Origin: Marsupella aquatica
Lineage: Eukaryota > Marchantiophyta
Direction: 5' to 3'
NCBI GenBank assembly: GCA_973895155.1
Contig: OZ316895.1
Location: forward strand, 2,108,001-2,172,000
DNA: 64,000 bases
A program made the translations under genes and the position numbers. Positions 9,367-27,519 of this stretch are shown one piece after another (the first letter of the stretch is position 1; every line of letters starts with the position of its first letter). The notes beneath the pieces were generated by a model, which made no database searches, was not told the DNA's origin, and saw nothing but the letters and a program-made list of their open reading frames with translations.

Positions 9367-12300
9367 ATGGCGAATTTAGAAAAGTTGCAATTTCCCGCTT
9401 TAGAATTAGAAGGTAGTAACTGCCTTGCCTGGTCTTTAGATATAAAGACCCATCTTAAAGCCAAATCCCTCTCACGCGCCATAGAAGCCCACATGCCAGA
9501 AGCAGAAGAGGCCCAGGCATTAGTCTTTATCCGACGTCATTTACACCAATTCCTCCAAATGCAATATTTGCATTTGAGCTCACCCCGAGAGCTATGGCTG
9601 GCTATCCAGACGAGGTACGACCACCAGAAACTGGTGGCGCTACCTCGCGCCAGACAAGACTGGATGAACCTTAGAGTTCAGGACTTCACTTCCGTCTCAG
9701 CCTATAACAACGAGCTATTTAGGATAACCTCTACGCTCACCCTATGCGGCGAGACAACATCCGACGATGACCTACTGGAAAAGACCTTATCTACCTTTCA
9801 CTCCACAAACCTAATACTTGCGACTCAGTATCGCAACATGAAGTTTACCCAATACTCAGAACTCCTATCACACCTTTTGGTTGCTGAACAACAACAACAA
9901 TTATTGCTCATCAACTCAAAGAAGCGACCAGCTGGAACATTAGCACCCACACAGTTAACAGAAGCACATGCCATAGAAAATGGCGAAGCTTCCACTTCAA
10001 GCCAACAAAACCCTAAAACAACTAAACAAAGTAAAGGGAGAAGACATAACAATAACTCCAACAGGGGGAGTTACTTTAACCATAGAAACCAAAGAAACTT
10101 TAAAAATCGTCCATTCAATGGACGTAAGCAACAGCGTTTCCGCGGCGGCGGATATAATAGAAACCGCAAAAGCGGAAACTATAGGCAAAACAACCAATCA
10201 AGGAGATTCCAACGCTCAACTACGAAAGTATGCCACCAATGTGGCATGAACAACCACCTTGCCCGTGAATGTAGAATCCCAAAACATCTTAGGGAACTAT
10301 ATCAGCGTTCCTTGAAGGAAAAGAAACAAGAAAGCACACCACGTGAGACCCATGGAACCTTCATGGAATCTCACGACCCATTTCAGGACTTTGGCCCAAA
10401 TCCTGAAACACACCTAGTTGCATCTACGTCTACAACAATAGACCTAAATAGCCCAAGCACATGCATTATTGATAGCGGTACAACACACTCTATCCTACGG
10501 GATAGAAAGCTATTTCATAGAATCACACCCTCTAATCGCTCAATCATGACAATAAATGGTTCTAACCAGATAGAAGAGGGCTATGGCCCAGCTTCCTTGA
10601 GGTTACCTCAAGGCACGGAAATACATATAGAATCAGCTATATATGCACCTCAAGCAACTAGAAATATTTTAAGCTTTAGAGATTTAAGAGCGAATGGACT
10701 CCACGTCCAAATTGGGAACACTAAATCCCAAGAGGTTCTTCACATTGTTGAAGTTACACCTCTAGGAAAAATAATCAGAGAAACTTTATTCTCGTACTCA
10801 TGTGGGTTCTATCTAACACACATTGAATGCCTGCACAATACAATTCAAGCCAAATCTTTGAACAAGCTATGGCATACACGCCTAGGCCACCCTGGCCAAT
10901 CTATGCTGAATAAAATAAAGAAGCATGCTCAAGGCATACCAAACAATATCCGCCATATTGCACTAACTACACCATGCTCAGCATGCTCACAAGGCAAGCT
11001 AATCGCTAAACCCTCATTTTCAAAATTGCCAAACAAAATACCTGAATTCCTAGCATTTTTGCATGCTGACATTTGCGGCCCGATTAACCCACCTAGCGGA
11101 CCGTTCCGCTACTTTATGGTGATAATAGATGCATCCACTAAATGGTCAAATGTGACCTTACTTTCCACACGCAATTTAGCAATACCCCGCATTCTAACGC
11201 AGATTTTGCGCCTGAAAGCACAATTCACAGATCAACCCATTAAGACATTGCGCGTAGATAATGCAGGGGAGTTCACATCATCCACTTTCGATGACTTTTG
11301 CACATCACTTGGTATTGATATTCAATACCCAGTACCACATGTCCATTTCCAAAATGGATTGGCTGAAGCAGTTATCAAACGCCTACAACTAATAGCACGC
11401 CCCCTACTAATGCAGGCACAACTACCTGTTACTGCATGGGGCCATGCTATCTTGCATGCTAACGCATTAATACAATATAGGCCATCTGCATTTACCGATT
11501 ATAGTCCTTACCACCTGAATAATGGTAGACAACCTGACCTAACCCATCTTCGATCGTTTGGATGTCAAGTTATGGTTCCCATAACTCCACCCAAACGAAC
11601 AAAGATGGGACCCCAACGACAGTTGGGGATTTATGTCGGATATGACTCTCCGTCGATTATCCGATATTTGGAGCCTACCACAGGTGACCATTTTAAGGCT
11701 AGATTTGCAAATTGTCATTTTGATGAAAATATTTTTCCTAAACTATATAACCCTGACACGAACCCACCACCACTTTTGGAGTGGGAATGCACTTCCCCAT
11801 TTTGGGAAGATATTAGAACAAATCAGGGGGAGAAGGAAGTACAGCGCATCTTACAACTCCACAAGATAGTGGAGGAGTTACCTGATTCCTTTGTGGATAC
11901 CACACAGGTAACTCGGTCGCATATTCCTGCGGCAAATGCACCAGCGAGGATCCAAATTCCAGTTAATATAGCTGGAGCTCAACAACCTCGACAAAAACGA
12001 GGTCGACCTCTCGGTGCAAAAGATAAACAACCACGAAGACGACCTTCGTCTACACCTAGTTCACCAATCATTACTTCGAACTCTTCTCCAAGTAATGACG
12101 AAATATCAATCCATTACACTCATTCTGGTGAAATTTGGGACCGACAAGTCACCATTACAAACGAATGTTTCGCATTCATGGTTGCTAAAACCATTACGGA
12201 CGAAACACCAGAACCATTAACCATTATAGAATGCCAGAACAGGCCCGACTGGCCTAAATGGCAAGAAGCTATTAATGGAGAACTTGATTCTCTATTAAGT

Positions 12301-13938
12301 CGAAACACATTCGGCTCAGTGGAATTAACACCACCAGATGTCCATTTAATTGGATATAAATGGACCTTTGTCCGTAAACGTAATGATAAGGGACAAGTTG
12401 TCCGTTATAAAGCCCGCTTAGTCGGGAAAGGCTTTACTCAACAACCTGGTATTCATTATGATGAGACCTACTCACCAGTAATGGATAGCATAACTTTCAG
12501 ATACCTTATTAGTTTTGCAATTTTTCATAAACTAAAAATGCGACAAATGGATGTCGCTACTGCATATCTTTATGGGACTTTGGACATGTGTATTTACATG
12601 CGTGCACCACCGGAATTAGAAGCACGTAAGCGTGCTTTAGCTCAAGGAGCTAAATCCCATATTCCATATTTACATAAGCTCATTCCAATATCATCTAATT
12701 CTTCTACTAATGTGTCTAACACACACTCTGACACCGCTGTGTCCACTGTACGGCATACCCGCCGCGGACTAGCTATCCGCGTGTTGAAGGCTCTATATGG
12801 CCTTAAACAAAGTGGCAGGGTATGGTATCAAAGATTTACCGATGAGATGATATCCATGGGATTTTCCCATGATGCTATTGCACCATGCTTATTTATTAAG
12901 CATGTTGATGATGAATTTGTCATCATTGCGATCTATGTTGATGATTTAAACATTTTTGGCACTCCAAAAATTACTGAATATACCATCACCACTCTAAAGT
13001 CCACTTTCGAGATGAAAGACCTTGGTCAAACTAGTTTTTGCTTAGGTCTACAACTTGAAATCTTGCCCACTGGCATGTTATTGCACCAGACCACATATAC
13101 TGAAAAAATCCTGAAATAGTTCAACATGCACTTAGCTCATCCACTGACATCACCAATGGTAATCAGATCCTTAGAAAATAGTACTGATGTTTTTCACAAA
13201 TGCGAAGAACATGAACCAACCTTAGGACCTGAAACACCATACCTTTCAGCTATAGGTGCACTTATGTACTTAGCTAACCAAACTCGACCAGACATCTCAT
13301 TTGCAGTCAACCTTTTAGCAAGACATAGCGCAAATCCCACCTCTCGCCATTGGAACGACGTTAAACACATATTCCGTTACTTACGTGGACATATAGACAC
13401 GGGATTATTTTTCCCGTTTAACTCTACACATGAGATTGTGGGATATGCTGATGCTGGTTATCTTTCAGATACCGACACTGCAAAATCTCAAACAGGATAT
13501 GTCTTCCTTAGTGGACGCACAACTATTTCTTGGAAGAGCGTTAAACAAACTTTAACAGCTACATCTTCTAACCACTCCGAAATTTTAGCTCTTCATGAAG
13601 CTAGTCGAGAAGCTGTATGGTTACGATCACTTATAAACCACATACAAGTACAAAGCGGCTTAAACGGTCTAACTCAACCTACTAATATATTTGAGGACAA
13701 TGCAGCTTGTATTCAACAGATCACACGAGGATTCATTAAAGGTGATCGTGTGAAGCATATCGCACCAAAGTTCTTTTACACTCATGAACTACATGGAAAA
13801 GAAATCAATGTGATGCAGGTAACAAGCGAAGACAACTGTGCTGACCTATTCACCAAATCGTTGACACCAGCTATTCATCAACGACACTGTCACAAGATTG
13901 GTCTTCGGAGCTTACGCAAGATGATGTCAGAGACTTGA
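9367..13938 (+). pseudogene. Copia gag-pol polyprotein with one in-frame TAG
   Basis: One frame runs from the ATG at 9367 to the TGA at 13936, broken only by TAG at 13117-13119. Gag occupies roughly residues 1-310 with a CX2CX4HX4C knuckle at 289-302. The protease has DSG at 369-371. A pre-integrase zinc region with LWHTRLGHP lies at about 500-512. The integrase acidic triad is D568, D631 and E667. Reverse transcriptase has YVDD at 1190-1193. A roughly 45-residue serine/threonine-rich stretch sits just before ALYGLKQS, which is unusual. RNase H follows the stop and ends with the typical VKHIAPKFFY and ADLFTKSL blocks. The stop falls between reverse transcriptase and RNase H, in the block normally reading KRFNM. 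The copy is therefore probably not autonomous unless read through. Confidence 0.93.
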
Positions 13939-14179
13939 CTGGAGCTATTACCACTATCGAAATTTTCAAACTACTCATGAGGATCACAAGACTATACTCT
14001 TTTTCCTTTAAGAACTATAGATTTTTCTCTACTTGCAAATTTTAGAGTTTTTATATTAAGTTGCTAAAGGTTTTAACGAGGCAGTCTTCCTCCATTGTAT
14101 CAATATCATGTAATTTATAAACATGATATATTAAATCTAGTTATAGCGCAGTTGACTACATAGTTACCACTACATAGTC

Positions 14180-14188
14180 AAGGGGGAG
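14180..14188 (+). promoter_or_regulatory. Polypurine tract
   Basis: AAGGGGGAG immediately before the right LTR, the usual plus-strand primer site. The second element has the same AAGGGGGAG core. Confidence 0.85.
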
Positions 14189-14318
14189 TGTTATACTCTA
14201 CCTATAACTAGAGTCACATAAACCATGGTTATCTTAACCCAGACAACTCCATGTATATATACCACATTCATTGAGTAAACAGATGATGGAATCATTATCA
14301 CATTTCTATTCCACAACA
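14189..14318 (+). repeat. Right LTR of the copia element
   Basis: 130 bp, identical by eye to 7660-7789, followed by target duplication AAAAC. Confidence 0.95.
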
Positions 14319-14323
14319 AAAAC

Positions 14324-15344
14324 ATCATAAAACTTGATGTTGTAACCGAGAGTTAACCTGTATTGATAGATTACTCTATTATATATTATCTAGAACTATA
14401 CATATATACTTATTTAATGATGTACTCTACATACGTACGTATCATTCATAACTCCACTCCTTATCACTGTATCTTGACAAAAATTCAGTAACTCTCATTG
14501 GCTCCATGTTTGCGGCGTGCATATTTTTTAATTCTTTGTTAAATTGTACCTCCAACAAAAATTTGCACATCATGTATGTCAATCAAGTATGTGTAAAATA
14601 TGTACGCATCTCAAGTGTGTGTAAAAAATACACATCTCAATCATTTGCGCCTCATTTAAAACTTTGCACCTCATTCGAAAGTACTTACAAATATTTGCAC
14701 ATATTTGAAGTGCTTGAGAAAATTTTGTGTCTGCCTCTTAAACTTGGCCGTTGTAACTTAGAAAGAAAATAAAAGCACACACACATCCATTGTTGAGGCT
14801 TTTTATTTCCCATTCCTCTTTTACTTGTTTGAGGTGTAATTTTTGTCATCTCCTCGGTAATGTGAGAAATATAAATCCAGAGAAGTACACAAAACATTGT
14901 TTTGTGATATGGATATTTTTTATTTAAGTCTTTAATAATAATATTTATTAGAAAATGAACTAATGATATAACATTTATACCTCATAAATGAAGAGAATTA
15001 ATATTTTAATCAATCAAAAGTGTTCAGATATTATTATCTACTAACTTTTGAAAAAATAAATTACTAACCATAAAAAAATTGGTCACCCCTTCTTCAATGA
15101 CCAATATATTTTTGTTGTTTTTGACGGAAAAAAACACTGTGCAACCTTTTATATTCCCTACTCTCCTCATCCATTCCTATCTCCAAGGAACAAGACTCCC
15201 CCACCAAGTAATTCTCTGGACCCACAGAAGTCTCGATGGTATCTCTCTCTCCCACCAAGTTTTTCTCTGGACCCAACGTGGTCGATTGCATCTATCCATC
15301 CATTACTGTAACGTTCTATCCATCCATCTACAGGACAGGGCTCT
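14324..15344. other. AT-rich intergenic stretch
   Basis: The sequence to about 15100 is strongly AT-rich with no recognised gene. From 15100 it becomes pyrimidine-rich, with repeated CCACCAAGT, TCTCTGGACCCA and ATCCATCC phrases, and leads into the leader of the aminotransferase gene. Possibly its distal promoter. Confidence 0.4.
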
Positions 15345-16458
15345 CTGAGCCTCTCGCTGCCCTTCGTCCATGGTACAGTAATCGCAGCAGCAGCAGAGAA
15401 AACAAGCACCTCGGTAGCTGGACGCAGAAGATCTTAGCTGCACGAGACGAAAACGGCGGAATGTGCTTTCTGAGGCTGACATTTAGCGTACTGTAGTACT
15501 GTAGTAGCCAGGAGAATCAGCTGAGAGGCGAGGCTCTGCATTTGGCCAAGAAGAGCAGAGCAGGGCAGAGATTGTGTTTTTGTTATCGTTTCGTTGCAGC
15601 AGTAAGTTGTTGTTGTTGCGGTTTCAGCTGCGATCGTCAGTGCTGGTCTCGATCGTCAGTGCTGGTTCCATAGCTGCGCTGCAGACGGCTGCAATTCAGG
15701 TGTGGATTTCGATCGGAAGCCATAGCGAGCTCTCTTTGAGAAATTCTGGGACTGTCTGGTGCCGTTCCATACTTTTTTTTTCGTCTTACATTTTAGCTGG
15801 GCTTGCGGTGTTTGTGTGTATTTTAGTGGAAGTGCTCAGTCAAGAGAAGCCTTTTTGTGGTCTGCGTGTTGACAATGCTTGATCTAGAATGTATGGCGTT
15901 GTCATTTGTTGGAGTATAGTTTTTTCCGACGTACACATATCTTTGTTGCCACGGTCTGCAATCTGTGGTTGGTTGTGCGTATTGCATCGTAGAAATTGGT
16001 TTTCCCAGTGTTTAATTTAAGACTGTGAACAGCGTCCTTGATATGGGAACTATGACACTCCTCGGAAGCTTTAGAGGTAGCACTTAGGACCTCTGTATTT
16101 CTCTCGAGATTGTGGTGGAGGTATCCACCTAGAATTCGACCTTCTTCGCTTGAGAGTTGACGATCTTAAGACCAATGGATCAATAGCATGTTACGAATTT
16201 TCCATGGTTCCCGTCCCAAGAAGTGAGTGCAATTTATGTGGTGTCCGTTGTTTTATGGGGCGTATTGTGGCATTTGGGTCGATAGGTTTGCTCTTGGTCG
16301 GAGTTCCTGTCCTTCTGGAGTATGTCATTGCGACTACGTAGGACAGGGGTTCTTTGTCTTCCGTTCAGTTATTTCGTCAGCATTGATCGACACCTGAGAA
16401 GTGTGCCTGCCTTGGTGTCTTTTTGTTGTACAATTTTTCACACATGCTATGTAGTCAG
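15345..16458 (+). promoter_or_regulatory. Leader module A: promoter, non-coding exon and leader intron of the GGAT gene
   Basis: About 1.1 kb clearly homologous to 32190-33245 in front of tRNase Z. Shared phrases in the same order include CATGGTACAGTAAT, GCTGCACGAGA, GCAGACGGCTGCAA, TCGATCGGAAGCCATAGCGA, TGATCTAGAATGTATGGCGT, TGTCATTTGTTGGA, CTGTGAACAGCGTCC and TTGAGAGTTGACGATCTTAA. A conserved CAG|GTG at 15699/15700 and a CAG at 16458 where homology ends suggest a leader intron of about 759 nt. Splicing is inferred. A short tandem duplication (GATCGTCAGTGCTGG twice) occurs in the first exon only in this copy. Confidence 0.6.
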
Positions 16459-16485
16459 GCCTTGTGAGCCTCACATCCAAACATT

Positions 16486-16545
16486 ATGCCTTGTCACACG
16501 TACATTAGTCGAGGCACAATGACCATGGCACACTCTGTCCCTTGA
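16486..16545 (+). other. Upstream ORF in the GGAT leader (19 codons)
   Basis: After the inferred leader acceptor at 16458 the first ATG (16486) opens a 19-codon frame ending in TGA at 16543-16545, before the main ATG at 16630. If this exon is in the mRNA it could lower translation. A possible alternative acceptor (GGACAG|ACAAACG, near 16570) would remove it. Inference only. Confidence 0.3.
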
Positions 16546-16629
16546 GTCACCCTGTATTTGTCCCTGTGGACAGACAAACGCAAGGAAGGAAGGAAGTTTC
16601 GCTACTCCAGGGCCCTCACTAGCTCGGGA

Positions 16630-22260
<5,631 letters not shown>

Positions 22261-24252
22261 AATGGGGCTAAAATTATCATCAGCTTTTTGCCAGGCAGCG
22301 AAGGAAGGTAAAGCCTGTAATTATGCCCGCTTTCGCTATTTTCCCGGTGGTCTGGGGGAGTGGTTCTCTTCCAGAATGACCTGGACTAAAGCACTATCAT
22401 GTAAAGTTTCTATTATTCTGAAAGGCGTCTCTGCTATTGATCCGGCCCGATGAAAGAAACCTTTCAAGGACGGTAATGGTTCCACTTGGTGAATCATTCA
22501 AGCATTTAAGGCGTGTGCACTGTTTACCTGGGCACCTTATTTATATTGCTGATAAATCATTTGATGTGTATAATTTATTATCAGTGTATGTAGACAGTTG
22601 CGGACGGCTTGAGTCTATACGGAAGCTTTATAGTAGGACAGTTGACAGTAGTTTCTGCCGAGGAGTTGCTCAACCTCAAGGAAAAATGTTATTATAAACA
22701 TAATTAAATGTCCAGGGTACCTCTAGCAATGGGATGGTCCGGTCTTCGCATCAGTCCAGTAGCTGTGACCCTGCGCATAAGTTCAAGTCCACTATCGTAG
22801 TTGTCTTCTCATCGCAATGGTGTCTTTCAAAACAAAGTGAATCGAAAGGTATTTCAGTCCAATGGAAAATACTACCGTACACGAGGCTGTTGTCAAAGCT
22901 TGTTACGAATTGAGCCACGCCGGTTCTATACTACCCTTAATGTCTTGGTGGCAGGACACCCGGGCATTGTTTTCCGACGAAATGATGAGTAACTTGCTGT
23001 GGGTGATAGTTTCTACCCTCTAAACAGTGCGTCTTAAAATGAAGAATGGTAATGGACAGCAAGTGGCTTCAGAATTGATGAAGGAATCCGAATCGAGTCA
23101 GTTTGCTTATGCAGACTAGAACATACACGACTCTACGAGAATAGTGTTCTCCTTGCTATATCTCCTGTTCTTCCAGTCAACCTTTTACTTGTATAAGACA
23201 GGGTTCCCGCAAATGTAGTCCGGGCTGGTCTAAAGCAGTCGCAATCCTAGTACAAGAAACACATATCGCATCCTAGTTCAAGGCTTAACCCTGAATCGAA
23301 TACTTGATCTGTACCCTTCATAACTATGAGACTCTTGTTGCTCGCAGTATGACTTTGGTCATGTACTTTGGTCATGTACTCCAGAGAATTAATAATCTTA
23401 TCTGGTTAGAGGCACGGATCTCATACACTCATTTTCAGAACGAAATCCGTCAGCCTGACTACAACTTTAACCTCTTGTTTTACACCTAGTTCTGTACCCT
23501 TAGCAACGAGTGGTGAATGAATTCTTATTGAGATAGTTCTAAGATGTAGCTTGGAATACATGGGGAATTTTCACGTAGTAGAGTACCAGATTCCTGGATG
23601 TATTGGACCGTGAAGTCATGACAGATTATTAGCCTGCCGCACCACTTCTCAATGTGAACTCCACAAGACGAACAGCCCTTTGAGCGCAAATGTAATGAAA
23701 CAAGGATTGAAATATGCCGAGGGATAGCAATTTCACGCCCCCCTTCAAAACCTCTACACCAGACGGGGAGATGCCGAACAAACGGGGTGCAAAAATCAAA
23801 ACACCCCTTTAGGGAATCTTGGGGTTACCTTCAAACAAAATGGCTCCTTGGGCATGCTTTTTTTCGTCTAGTAAGTGTGTACAGCCATCTATCACCACAT
23901 CATTTTCCCCCTAATCGGTGGTTGGAATAATCTACAGAACTGTAACAATTGCAACTCATTGGCTTTCCCCTGGTGAATTCTCTCCACTATTATAAAGACA
24001 TCCCAGCTCTACTCTGGCACTCAACTCTCGACCATGAGGACTTTCCAACATGTATCCATTGTGTGAAACGAAGAGGATATCGCTCAAAAAATCAACGAGT
24101 CATGTTGCAGGACAATGGATTGTGGCAAGGCATGGATGAGTCCTGCAATCAGGTTCACATAAAATTGTCGAATGACACAACTGTCTACAAGGGCCTGCAT
24201 CAAAGTGGAACACGAGAAGGATAAGAAGGATCCGATGGATAAGACAAGGCCC
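22261..24252. other. Intergenic region between two convergent genes
   Basis: Holds the 3' end of the GGAT transcript on the left and of the minus-strand gene on the right. Several short frames were seen but none resembles a known protein. No repeat structure recognised. Confidence 0.45.
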
Positions 24253-26256
24253 CTATATGTTCAAATAGAACAGCTCACCGTCCTCGTAAACTAAGTTCTT
24301 GTTCAGCTCCATCTCGAGCTGGTCTCCACCTTTCCTCGCTTGCTCAATCCGTTTCTGCTTCTGAATTTCAGCTTTGAGAGACAGTTTGCTTTTCTGAAAC
24401 AGCTCTTCCTGTTTGATTCTCAGATCTGCTTCAAACTTCTGCTTAAACTGATTCTGGGCCTCCGCATCACGACCTTGCTTACCCTTACCCCTGGCCTTAC
24501 TTTGCTCCGATCGCCCTTCACCTTCACCCCTGGTATGTAGGCCCCTTCTAGGTATCCAATTTTTGTGAGTGGCTTGGGGTTCAGCGCCGTACTGTGACCT
24601 AGATCTAAAATCCTGATGCTCATCTTTCTTGGGCTCTCCATCGAGACCGAGTTTACCAATGCTCCTAGGCGTGTCTTGTCTAACCCTGGGTTCCATCGGT
24701 CGTCGTCGCCAATTCAACTCCCTGGATGCCTGAGACAACGAGTCACGCCCGAGCTGGGTTTTGCCTCTCAGATCCTGCTCCTTGTGATTATTCCACGAAT
24801 CTGCTCTCAGGTTGTGCCGACTCCTCGGACTTCCATAGGGACTTCTAGGGCTTTTACCTCGAAGCTCCTGCTCCTTGTGATTACTCCTTGTCCCTTCTCT
24901 GATGTCCTCCCTTGGGGATACGTAAACACGCAGCTGGCTTTTGCCTCTAAGATCATTCTCATTGGGGCTAATCCTCGTACTAGCTCTAATGTCTTGACTA
25001 TGTGAAACCCCGAAGCCCTGATGGGCTTGACCTAGCGTCCCCTCAAAACCCTGCCCGGTCTCTCTATGCTCCTGCTCCTGCTCCTGCCTATCACTACTTT
25101 TATCTACACTAGTATTTTGACAGCCTATCCTATCTGGATCCGTGTCAGGGGCCCTTGTGTCAATATCCTCACTGACATCCGCCCATCTGCCGAAACTCCG
25201 TAAGGCTTTCAAGCTTGCAAACGACGGGTCTACTTTGTCATGACTTTCTTCTTCAACCTCTTGCGGACCCACTACTGAACTCGTAAATTCGCTCTCATGG
25301 AGGTGTTGTTCATCATGGACTTGCTCCTCCGAAATGCTTTTCAACCCTATTTCGTGACCTTCCGCTGCTCTTTGTAGGTCAATGCCTGAGGCATCTGGGC
25401 CGGGGTCAGATTCATCAGCATTCCTTTGAAGTTCCTGTTGGTCTGTTTGCGTACCTGCATCACGACAGTTGTGCAATGCTCCACCTGCTGAAAGCTCTTC
25501 TCCGGCGTCTTTCTCCTGCTTTTTCTTACCTCCATTCTTCTTCCACAATCTGCTCCCCTTCGACCGCTTCTTACCAGGAGACGACACCATGAGAGGGCCA
25601 ACTTCGTCTGGCCCAGTGGGAGGTGCATCTGCCAGGCCGACAGGACTGACCTGTGAATTGTCCACATTGAGGACGCCTTCCGCATCATCGATTTGCAATG
25701 ACACCACTCCAGGGGTCTGGGGAGTGGAGGGAGGAGCAGCTTCGGTACGCTCTTCCTTCATTGCTGAGACGACAATACGGACCTCACCTTGATCCCCAAC
25801 AGAATGTTGCTCTTCCAGTACTTCCGCCTTTTCCAATGTCGATCCGAATTTCTCCGCCAACGACTCGCCTTCTTCGTTCTTATCTGCTCCGCTAGTTGAC
25901 ACTGCACTCCTATCATCGTCCCGTGCTGATGGTAGCAGTGATGGTGATGGTCCACAAGGCTCGTGATCCTGGGCTTTAGCTTCAGGCCCTAAACCCTGCT
26001 CCTTCAAAACTTTCTGCGACAACAACGAAGACATTCACAAGAAACACTCGGTAAATGATGCCGCGAAATGCTGTCAAAAATCTCCCAGCTTAGCCAGCAA
26101 CAGCAACTCAACGAATGGAATGGAATGGAGAACTTTCTGTTTCGCTCTTTCTCACAAATGCACCGAAAACCCTAGGCTGTAAGCAGGAGCTGGACTTTTT
26201 ACCTGTTCTGAATTCATCATCTCAGCTTCCATACTTCCAAGTTCTTCCGTTATCAT
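24253..26256 (-). CDS. Unrecognised charged, largely disordered protein
   Basis: A long minus-strand frame (26013-24253, 586 codons plus stop) rich in E, K, R, S, Q and D. I join it to a short first exon, 26256-26203 (ATG, MITEELGSMEAEMMNSEQ), across an intron with donor CAG|GTAAAA and a good acceptor (TTGTCGCAG|AAAG), phase 0, giving 604 aa. Without splicing the frame could start at its own ATG at 26034 (593 aa). Residues in the middle hold diverged repeats around (N)HKEQ-LRGK, and a basic cluster (GKKRSKGSRLWKKNGGKKK). The last 80 residues look like a Q/K/E-rich coiled coil ending in a hydrophobic tail (LVYEDGELFYLNI), the most structured and probably conserved part. No enzyme motif. The length of the frame argues that it is real. 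Function unknown. Confidence 0.65.
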
Positions 26257-27380
26257 TCTCTCTTCTCCTCCCCCGCGTGCTCCTCTTTCTGCAGTTCTCG
26301 CTCCAGCTCCGTTTCCTTTAAACCCCTTTGCAATTGATGCTCCAGCTTCTGTTTTCTTCAAGGACGCTTCGAAATAGGAAGTGCGAGCTGCATCGTCACC
26401 TCCTCTGCTGCACCGTGCTCCGTACTGATAATCTTCAGTGAAAAAAATACTACCTTCCTCTGTAGGTCTTCTAAACCGTCTCTCTCTTAGAGGACTGCCC
26501 ACAATCCTCGCCAACAGCAACGACAAATCTACTCGTCGCTTTCTGGGGTGGTGCCAAGCTTCTTCGTCTTCTCCTCCTCGTGCTACTTCCAACAACACTG
26601 GACCACTCCTCTGCCTCCCTCAATCGTTCCCTCTCTCTGTCTCTCTCCTTCCCCATAAAATTGTGGCACTGTTGTTCCTCCAGATCAAATTCTGAACTTT
26701 CAGCACCCAGCACCCTATGGCCTAAATCCCAGAAGAAGGTTTCTCTCTATCTCTCTCTACACAGGCTTCTTACTCGTGAAGGCAGCAAGCAATCCAACGC
26801 AGCCCAGTCCCCTACCAGCTCTTCCTCACCGCTCATTCATACATTCCATCCGTCCATTTCCTTGACAAACTGAACTCCCATTGCACTAAGCTCTCATTGC
26901 ACTAAATTACTCTGCTTCCCCCTTCTTTCTCGCTTTCGCTCAGTCCACACTTCTACCGATTGAGCTCTCTCCTGCAGCAAGCACTTAGTCAGTCCAGTAC
27001 TTCCCCCGCTCACGACCATACACTTTTTCCAGCTGCTCTACATGAAAGTACACCACTCCGCTGTAACTCTCTCACTAATGTGGAGGCAACCAGTGTTGAT
27101 TTTAGGGCAGCCCCTCCCTCTCAACTCTACACGCAGCAGCAGCAACAACTTCCTGAACTCCGCTGCGATTACAATTCCACTCTACAGCAATTTCACACCT
27201 TGCTTGGACTCAGTACCCGTTCAGTTCTGTACGCCGCTCCAAATCATGAGCACGCACAGCAACGCAGCAGCAGCAGCAGCGCAGACAGAATACAAACAGC
27301 AAAAGTCATGCGCAGGAAGAGCGGAAGCTGAACACCCAGGAAAGCTACAGTTTGTTGTGTGGAAGTCGCAATATCTAGTG
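26257..27380 (-). promoter_or_regulatory. Pyrimidine-rich leader/promoter region of the minus-strand gene
   Basis: The plus strand is strongly CT-rich (so GA-rich on the gene's strand), with CTCTCTCT and CAGCAGCAG microsatellites (the latter near 27140 and 27270). A minus-strand frame upstream of 26256 runs in phase with exon 1 (to about 26600) but has no ATG, so it is probably untranslated leader. Confidence 0.4.
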
Positions 27381-27519
27381 TCTCCTTTTTCTGTTTCGGC
27401 TCTCGTCTCATTAAATTCCTCTAGTCTCTCTTTTTCTGTTTCAGCTCTCGTCTCATTAAATTCCTCTAGTCTGCCTCTTTTTCTGTTTCGGCTCTCGTCT
27501 CACTTTAAATTCCTCTAGT
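27381..27519. repeat. Three tandem copies of a ~46-bp unit
   Basis: Three head-to-tail copies containing TTTTTCTGTTTCGGCTCTCG followed by TCTCATTAAATTCCTCTAG. The middle copy has CAG for CGG and the third has small insertions. Non-coding. Confidence 0.85.

Larger units (their letters stand above)
7660..14318 (+). mobile_element. Full-length Ty1/copia retrotransposon (Ale/Retrofit-like)
   Basis: Two 130-bp LTRs, 7660-7789 and 14189-14318, read identical by eye, begin TGTTATACTC and end CCACAACA. They are flanked by the five-base target duplication AAAAC (7655-7659 and 14319-14323). A purine tract AAGGGGGAG (14180-14188) precedes the right LTR. The interior has a long leader (7790-9366) and gag-pol in the copia order protease, integrase, reverse transcriptase, RNase H. 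The short LTR and the KQSGRVWY and YVDDLNIFG signatures suggest the Ale/Retrofit lineage. Identical LTRs imply very recent insertion. One in-frame stop (13117) breaks pol. Confidence 0.95.

Noticed and set aside
9825-10249. Minus-strand and shifted frames inside gag
   Set aside because: Shadows of the copia gag-pol frame.
26152-26598. Longer first exon of the minus-strand gene
   Set aside because: The frame has no ATG upstream of 26256 before a stop at about 26622, so the extra part is treated as leader.
26960-27518. Glutamine/serine-rich plus-strand frames
   Set aside because: One lacks an ATG and the other is low-complexity in a CT-rich region. Likely the opposite strand of a leader.
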